A stretch of 15,446 bases of DNA, from NCBI GenBank assembly GCA_003453515.1, contig DMLD01000101.1:1-15446 (forward strand). Reading direction: 5' to 3'. Every line of letters starts with the position of its first letter. Position 1 is the first letter of the stretch. The notes below the pieces were generated by a model. It was given only the letters and a program-made list of their open reading frames with translations, was not told the DNA's origin and ran no database searches. The translations under genes were made by a program, and so were the position numbers. Below, one piece after another: positions 7,501 to 12,900 of this stretch. The DNA comes from Lachnospiraceae bacterium. GTDB lineage: Bacteria; Bacillota; Clostridia; Lachnospirales; Lachnospiraceae.

Positions 7501-7562
7501 CGATGTTTCTGATAGCAGGTACTGTTTTTGCCTGTATGATTTCCATAAAGAACAGGAGATGA
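4509..7562 (+). CDS. Gene 2: right-handed beta-helix surface protein with InlB-type repeat and C-terminal membrane anchor
   Basis: A 1017-residue secreted protein of unknown role. The signal peptide (KIKTKR, then a hydrophobic core, likely cut after AEA near 38) precedes a cap domain, residues 45-130, with TIDLNGNDI (81-89) and LIIRD (111-115). About twelve beta-helix rungs follow, marked by GGGI/GAGV/GGAL turns at 133, 159, 207, 234, 261, 286, 311, 341, 371, 399, 424 and 455, usually 25-31 residues apart and often preceded by an N-rich turn such as SGN. This resembles Chlamydia Pmp-type repeats. A closing segment (475-552) includes a YFTYD motif near 540. Residues 560-875 form unrecognised beta-rich domains. 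Residues 882-959 match the InlB B-repeat/Flg_new fold (YKVYYLPNT, FIGWNTEPDGSGT, LYAQWED). After a TGSAVSGSALS linker come a membrane helix (about 988-1010) and the KNRR tail; there is no LPXTG. An adhesive or ligand-binding surface role is inferred from fold. Residues 180-204 are a loop insertion between rungs. Confidence 0.92.
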   Translation: MNKIKTKRITAFAAATILTLQSAFGILGVVSVPISAEAATTFKDASFDSFVSLMASEDEIILDSSVTLSETVVLSDGRTHTIDLNGNDIDMISESGSATGSVFEVSAGTTLIIRDDTGEDAGEIRGGHSAGNGGGICLLDSSKLIMNGGGISGNIAENGSGIYIGEGCSATLDGVSITGNDDGHEKNVMRSFWLFGRSRSVQNKTRGGGIYVSQTGSCELNGCTIESNNTSEKGAGVYNEGFLEVSDTVIKNNVLKDSGEGAGIYTSGDAIVTGSEITDNKDAKNGGGICNTAKLSIENSAISGNSARANGGGIYQSDSSAESKLTLSGNNQINNNVANRGGGIYLNCNGAKEKHIIKNTSFSGNYSYIYGGALMLGDSGSEVELSDVIMEGNVSEVDGGAVYSESSITVNDSMIKQNIAYSGGGGMYLAYSDGKKRSFSLANSSISENIAKKTGGGIRLYDNRNTEVSLGSGKNIIYMNKEGDESEGDSNLVFEKFTRIGITGKFDKESMIGVTVMEDCDPKDLTTDFSDHNNVPAYTYFTYDRNDYKIAEEDKRAEAYLAKRLKPSASGYTITVNVKVTNDADDWDDAHVEIWGRKSNGTGEKYKVYTTPDIKEHFDDEGDTYTLTYDCGKTFPVSVDVYTNFGGGGIYRGWEADTTIMINGVNCKSTHLEKSLWGNTAKKGVANNLIDIESDKFPHIEQKEIDQRKEIDLAKEKTKEVSLTLVDQYGVEIKPDDDKAFKIENISYPNEDTYENKDGHGLKWVFDTTKKDECHNSTYVVSFKSSDKDWTEVPITVRFKPSLTVTIRVGSKASGYEIIEKHEGSAGESISFSKPAAAKGYELKSPTKDNSCVLTEKSEGNYDFTFIAQNVVITFESSPIKYKVYYLPNTSNNDTKKRQTTMKYDNAYFLEKKIFNNKNYNFIGWNTEPDGSGTAYDGGARVINLTDKKDTIVMLYAQWEDPDAENNPTTVTGSAVSGSALSASIFSGGNLALWFGFAMFLIAGTVFACMISIKNRR
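5091..5115. repeat. Near-perfect inverted repeat within the gene 2 loop insertion
   Basis: TTTGGACGATC (5091-5101) and GATCGGTCCAAA (5104-5115) are complementary apart from one bulged G and are separated by only AA. The palindrome encodes residues 195-202, inside the roughly 20-residue segment that interrupts the rung spacing. No T-run follows, so it is not a standard terminator. It may be a replication-derived quasi-palindrome, an RNA hairpin, or chance. Confidence 0.6.
5127..5140 (+). repeat. 14-bp word GGCGGCGGGATATA shared by genes 2 and 3
   Basis: Exact copies occur at 5127-5140 and 5439-5452 in gene 2 and at 9059-9072 and 9215-9228 in gene 3, each encoding Gly-Gly-Gly-Ile-Tyr in frame. 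The copies may simply reflect shared codon choice at rung turns, or may serve as short seeds for recombination between rungs. Confidence 0.7.
7152..7385 (+). other. InlB B-repeat / Flg_new domain coding segment in gene 2
   Basis: Residues 882-959 show the ubiquitin-like B-repeat pattern: Y-K-V-x-Y at the first strand, a central FIGWNTEPDGSGTAYD signature and a closing LYAQWED. Such repeats stand on many Firmicutes surface proteins, including Listeria internalins. There is a single copy, placed just before the membrane anchor as a stalk. Confidence 0.85.
7554..7558 (+). promoter_or_regulatory. Ribosome binding site deciding the gene 3 start
   Basis: AGGAG ends 9 bases before the ATG at 7568 but only 0 and 3 bases before the in-frame ATGs at 7559 and 7562. 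It therefore selects 7568 (MNKTISGR). The site lies within the last codons of gene 2, whose TGA is at 7560-7562. Confidence 0.7.
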
Positions 7563-7567
7563 TGAGT

Positions 7568-9910
7568 ATGAATAAAACAATATCAGGACGGACTATTCGA
7601 AGCTTCATAGCTATATTAAGCTCACTTGTCATCGCAATGGTGCCGGTAAACCCTGTGTCAGTTGTGACATCTGTGGCTGCTACTACTACCGAGGTCAGCT
7701 CATGGCAGGAGCTGTACGATTCTATAGAAAAGCTTACCGGTTCCAAAGAGACAGCCTTCAAGCTATCGAAGGACATCACTGCCGGAGCCGGTGATCATGG
7801 CATCTCCATACCCGCCGGCAGGAAGGTAAGCATAGACCTTGCAGGACATACTATGAGCCGCGGACTGTCCGAGATGACAGATAAGGGATATGTCATCAGC
7901 GTTGCGACAGGCAGCGCTCTTACATTGACAGACACAACGGAAACACCGGGCATCATCGGGGGAGGTGCCAACAACGGAAACGGAGGCGGTATACTCTGTG
8001 ATGACACAGCAAAGCTCAGCATCAGTGGCGGCATCAGTATACAGGGAAACCGCGCAAGATACGGAGGCGGGATCTGTCTTGGGAGTGAAAGTGAGTTAAA
8101 GCTGGGGGACTGCGCTATTACTGAAAATGAGGCAAGCGTAAACGGAGGAGGGATCTACGCCGGTTCCTCATATATTTCATTTTTAGGAGGAGTTACAAAG
8201 GTCAAAAAGAATACAAAGGACGGTGCCAACAACGATCTTTATCTCCCCACTGAAATGAATAAGCTTCAGTTTTATACATGGTCATCGGACAATGTAAAAA
8301 CCAGAAAAAAGGAAAGCACGAAAGAGTTTGACAGAGGAACGAGCATAGGTATCCTTCTTGAGGAGATGACCAAAGAGATCTCCGATGGATACGGACAGGT
8401 CAACCAATATGCGGCGAATAATTATTTTTACTATGATACGGATGAATATGTAATCAGTGACGACACCAAAAAATCAGAGGTAACCATAGTCAAAAACACC
8501 AAAAGTGTAAACAATTCCGTACAGACTGTACTCGAAACCTATAAAAACGGTAAACTGAAATCCTCAAAGAAGTATGATTCCTTCATAGCTGCCTATAATG
8601 CCGGAGCAGGAGCAGACGGCGAGAATGTCGTAGTGATGGGATCAGATCACGAGTCTGATTCGGAGATAGTGCTGGATGAGAATAAAGAGATCACCATTGA
8701 TCTAAACGGTCATTATATAAAGCGTAACAGAGATCATAAAACCAAAAAAAACGGCGGAGTCATCCGGGTCGAAAAGGGCGCAAAGCTCACAATAAGGGAC
8801 TCAAACCCCAAAAAGAAGGGCTATGACGGAGTAAAGGGCGGAGTCATCACAGGAGGCGCAAGCTCCAACTACGGCGGCGGTATCACCGTAAAGCAGACGG
8901 GTCAGCTCATCATGGAGGGCGGGACCATATACGACTGTGTTTCTGATGAGGACGGCGGTGGAGTATATATGGACTCCGGAAGCACGGATACCTCATTTAC
9001 CATGACGGGAGGCAGGATATATAACTGCAGAGCGCTGGAGAGTACGGATGAGTGCTACGGCGGCGGGATATACTTAGGCGAAGGCAAGCTATCCTTAAGC
9101 AACGGTACGATCGACGGCTGTTACTCCGAAGATGACGGAGGCGCGATATACTCAAAGAGAGGGGAAATTCATCTTGATAATATGACCTTCTCCGGAAACA
9201 AGGCGACCAACAGAGGCGGCGGGATATACCTAGGTCTTGATCTTGCAAAGTATGTCGGAACCACCTTCTACGCAACGGGATGCAAGTTCCTTGGAAATAT
9301 ATCATCAGAGGACGGCGGAGCATTTTTCTTAAGGGACAATCCGGAGCATGGCGGTTCTGTTATGTTTGATCACTGTGTGTTCAGAGACAACAAGGCGGCA
9401 GAGGACGGCGGAGCCATATGTGTATTCGACGACGGCATGGTGCTCTCGAATGTGACCGTCACTGACAATCATGCAGGCAATTACGGCGGCGGCGTGTTTG
9501 TGGACTCGAGGTACACCATCAGCCTGAAGGGAGTTGTGGTAATACAGAATAACTCATGCGATAAGGATCCAAAATGTATAGATCTGGCGCTTGAGGAAGG
9601 TACATCGACATCTGCCAAGGTCGTCAGCGCGGGTCTGTCAAGAGGGTCATGGATAGGTGTAGGCTCGACCGGTTCAGGCAGGGTCAAGATATCCGACAGG
9701 ATAGGCGTGCAGGAAATGAAGTATTTCCATGCACACAACAAAACGATAAAGGCAGAAAATGTCGTTGAGGTCGATGCCGATATGGTAGTGACCGCATCTA
9801 TATTCGGAAACGGCAAGGTGTGGCTGATGTTTTTGATGATGGTATTTGGACTTGTCGCATCGATGATCATGGGATGGATCGCAGGCAAGCGTATGTCAGA
9901 GGATAAGTAG
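7568..9910 (+). CDS. Gene 3: tandem double beta-helix surface protein with C-terminal membrane anchor
   Basis: A 780-residue secreted protein of unknown role. The signal peptide (core about 11-33, likely cut after VAA near 38) is followed by two copies of the gene 2 architecture. Copy one (42-310) has a cap with SIDLAGHTM (88-96) and LTLTD (118-122), only three GGGI rungs (139, 166, 193) and a closing segment with YFYYDTDEYVI (286-296). Copy two (336-745) has its own cap with TIDLNGHYI (376-384) and LTIRD (407-411), about eight rungs (436, 463, 498, 524, 550, 583, 614, 640) and a closing segment with SWIGV (694-698) and KYFHAHNKTI (718-727). A membrane helix (about 750-772) and the tail GKRMSEDK follow. 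The start at 7568 was chosen over 7559 and 7562 by distance to AGGAG. It follows gene 2 by 5 bases. Adhesion or surface display fits the fold; there is no catalytic motif that I can recognise. Confidence 0.9.
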   Translation: MNKTISGRTIRSFIAILSSLVIAMVPVNPVSVVTSVAATTTEVSSWQELYDSIEKLTGSKETAFKLSKDITAGAGDHGISIPAGRKVSIDLAGHTMSRGLSEMTDKGYVISVATGSALTLTDTTETPGIIGGGANNGNGGGILCDDTAKLSISGGISIQGNRARYGGGICLGSESELKLGDCAITENEASVNGGGIYAGSSYISFLGGVTKVKKNTKDGANNDLYLPTEMNKLQFYTWSSDNVKTRKKESTKEFDRGTSIGILLEEMTKEISDGYGQVNQYAANNYFYYDTDEYVISDDTKKSEVTIVKNTKSVNNSVQTVLETYKNGKLKSSKKYDSFIAAYNAGAGADGENVVVMGSDHESDSEIVLDENKEITIDLNGHYIKRNRDHKTKKNGGVIRVEKGAKLTIRDSNPKKKGYDGVKGGVITGGASSNYGGGITVKQTGQLIMEGGTIYDCVSDEDGGGVYMDSGSTDTSFTMTGGRIYNCRALESTDECYGGGIYLGEGKLSLSNGTIDGCYSEDDGGAIYSKRGEIHLDNMTFSGNKATNRGGGIYLGLDLAKYVGTTFYATGCKFLGNISSEDGGAFFLRDNPEHGGSVMFDHCVFRDNKAAEDGGAICVFDDGMVLSNVTVTDNHAGNYGGGVFVDSRYTISLKGVVVIQNNSCDKDPKCIDLALEEGTSTSAKVVSAGLSRGSWIGVGSTGSGRVKISDRIGVQEMKYFHAHNKTIKAENVVEVDADMVVTASIFGNGKVWLMFLMMVFGLVASMIMGWIAGKRMSEDK
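7691..8497 (+). repeat. Gene 3 beta-helix module, copy 1 (three rungs)
   Basis: Encodes residues 42-310: N-cap (SWQELYDS, SIDLAGHTM, LTLTD), three GGGI rungs and a C-cap (NNDLYLP, SIGILL, YFYYDTDEYVI). It matches copy 2 and gene 2 in order of parts, but divergence is high, so the duplication is old or diversified. Confidence 0.75.
8573..9802 (+). repeat. Gene 3 beta-helix module, copy 2 (eight rungs)
   Basis: Encodes residues 336-745 with the same cap-rungs-cap plan: YDSFIAAYNAG, TIDLNGHYI and LTIRD, then eight GGGI/GGAI-type rungs, then IQNN, SWIGV and KYFHAHNKTI. It is longer than copy 1 by about five rungs. Confidence 0.75.
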
Positions 9911-9915
9911 GAGGT
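9909..9915 (+). promoter_or_regulatory. Ribosome binding site of gene 4 overlapping the gene 3 stop codon
   Basis: AGGAGGT, a near-perfect anti-SD match, overlaps the TAG stop of gene 3 (9908-9910) and ends 5 bases before the gene 4 ATG at 9921. A ribosome terminating on gene 3 covers the site, which suggests coupled or re-initiated translation. Confidence 0.8.
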
Positions 9916-9920
9916 GCCTT

Positions 9921-12900
9921 ATGTTGATAAATAAGCACAAAACGAGCACAAGACTTTTGAGATCAACTATATCGTTCGTTCTTATCATAGCGATGCTTGT
10001 GACCGCCTCACTGCGGGAGTACGGTCCTATAGCAGCGCAGGCTGTCGAGGATGAGTCCGTAACGTATGTCAGTGATGTCAGGCTTTTTTATTCACTTGAG
10101 TCCTTGGCGGATGCCGAGAAACTGTGCGAAGAGAAGGGCTATACCCCTGTCAGGGACGGCAACCTGAACAAAGGTACCGACAGGGATTATGTTGTTATGG
10201 GATATATGGAGACCGACAACAAAGAGGAGGCTGTCACCGACATCAGGCTTCTGCCGATGAATTCCGGTTATGAAATGAGAGATTATAAGAAGCTTAAAGA
10301 TGAGTACAAAAAATCCAACACAGCCACGATCGATGCGATCGAGGCTGCCGCAACTGAGTTTGCAGCTAACTACAAAGCCGGATCACCAAAAGCCATAGAG
10401 GCATATAACGGGCTTAATCTTATCGATGTTCCCGAAGCCGGTGATATGAAGCTGGGTGATTATATAGTAGATGGACTGGCAGACTGGGATTTTTATGCGA
10501 ATATCATGGTGATTTCGAGCACGGGAACCGTCAATGCAATATTGCAGTATCTCTCACTCGGACTTGCCGCATATGAGAATGAGATAGACCAATATACCGG
10601 AGAGGCTATCAGTGTATCCTGGGCGGATGGAGTAGAGAACAGCATCGTCTGGGAGGAGCTTGAAGAGGCTACGACCCGGGATGAGTATGATGAGCTTTAC
10701 AGAGAGTACGGAGATGATGCAAAGGCGCTGCATAAGGAACTTCAGACCTTTGCAACAAATTATGACAACGCACTTGCAACCTTTGATGCTGCTGAATATG
10801 AAGCAGAGCAGAAGGCACTTGAGGGCAAAAGTGAAGAGGAAATAATTGAAGAAAAGGAACAACCCTCAGAAAATGATCAGGGAGCCTTTTATCTCGGAAT
10901 ATATGATGAGCTTGAGAAGCATCGTGCAAATGACGACATGAATTTGGGTGAGTATCTGTTGGAGATAGGATATGAGACGACCGGAGATGTGGATCTGACC
11001 AAGCTTTATCCCGTCCTTGACTCTATGAGCTATGCACAGAGAAAGATGGCTACCATGGGTGGTCTGTCCGTACTAGCAACTACGGCAGGAGAAAATACAG
11101 CCAATGATCAGATAGAGGAAGCAACATCTAAAACCGCTGAGAAGATAAAAAGCCTTTCCGGCAAGTCGTCATACTCTGTATGGATGAACGGAAACGGAGA
11201 TATAATGGAAAAAAAGGTCGCCTATACCTCCGATGCCATCAGAACCAATGCAGCACAAAAGATCGCGGATTCACAGAAATATGATGATACTATAGATAAT
11301 TTTCAGTCCACGATGAACTGGGTGAACCTGGCGCTCGGTCTTTTATGGTGCGTTTTGCTTGTGACTAAGCTTGTAACATCGTATATTTGTGCTGCGGCGG
11401 GGGTAGGTTTGTCTGCGTTTTTGTCGGTGTCTACATCCACACTTGTTTCTTTTGCCATCTCCAATGCGCTCGCGGGGCCTGTCGGATATATTGCCCTGGC
11501 TGTGTTGGTTCTTGCGATGATCGTAGTATGGGTTTGGAGCGCGATCAGAAAAGCGATCAAGGAAAACTCCGATTCCAAATATGAAGAAGAGCCGGAGTAT
11601 GCAGCTGATCTCACGGAAATAAACGGTGAAAAGCAACTCATATTCTACAAGGGTGTGGGGTCTGATCAGTCCTTTGATGACAGTGGGAATGAAGCCGGAG
11701 GTATGTACAACAGAGGTATACATGGTACCAAAGGAACAGGCGATGTGAACGGCAGGATGGGCTTTAATGGATGGAACCTGATGTTTTTCAGCAAGGATAC
11801 CGGGGTAGGAGCTCCGATCATTATCAGAAACGGAGAATGTCCCTTCTCCATCAGATATGGAGATGACGGCTCCGGTTATGTAAAGGGATATGACTCGGTC
11901 AAGGCTTTTGGTGAGATCATGCCCGAGAATTGCAATTATCTCATGAAGGAGGAAGAAAAGAACGCCGTATACATCCACTACCGGACCGAGAAGTCAGTAT
12001 TAAATGAGACGACCACTCCTGACGCAGCTACAGGATCAGCAGTGAGTGCAGGAGAGGACTCAGAGTCCACGACCCGGCACGGTCTGTACTACGAGGACAT
12101 CATAGTGAGATCCGCGGATACGGCAACGGCAGCGAAAGCAAAGCTCACAAAAAAAGGATACAAGATCTGGGATGTAAATCTGGCGGGAGATGTCAGGATG
12201 AATAATTCCCGTTATAAAGAATGGGCATATACTTATCTTGGATTCAAGACCACAACGGATGCTGCGAGCGCCATAACCGATATAAGGGTAGCGACCTTTA
12301 CCAACTCCGGCAATATGTTCTATGGCAGTGTTTCGTATGGTTGTGCGGGGACTCTCGGCTTCATTGCAGAGAATACGGAAGAGCATAAGGATTATCCGAA
12401 GGATCTTGACGGCTTGTGGTTTACGACCGACAAGAGAGCAGGGACTCCTATCGAGGTGGGAGGCTTGCACAGTGTAGCAGACCATGCTGACGGTAAGTAT
12501 GCAGATAAGGGATGGATCCCCATAACAACGTTCAGCGGTGTTCCGTATAACTTCGCATCGACCAGGGATTCTGATACGGCAAGCGCAAAGCCCGGAAGGC
12601 AGGGGACATTTGGATACAGATATACGGGATATGTTGCGACAGGTGATCATGAGTGGAACTCCAAGGCGATTTATCTGTACTACGAACCGCTTGAAAAGTA
12701 TACATCGGGAACCAAATATCTGTCCTCAGTGTTCTTCACCTTCGGAGTAGACAATGAGAGTACTGCTGCAAAGATCGGTGAGGTCGAGACAAGCTATACA
12801 GAGCTTGTCGACAGGATGAAGAAGACTCCCAATACAGTCGTAGTTGACGGTAATCTTGCAAGCTCTTATTATTACAAGGGATTTATAACCGAGAGTAACC

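Noticed and set aside
7487..7567. Gene 3 start at 7487, or at 7559/7562
   Set aside because: The 7487 start overlaps 76 bases of gene 2 and gives a leader unlike a signal peptide; 7559 and 7562 are too close to AGGAG. ATG 7568 has 9-base spacing and a proper signal peptide.
11343..11978. Minus-strand open frame of 211 codons inside gene 4
   Set aside because: It is antisense to the conserved membrane region and following domain of gene 4, with no independent support.
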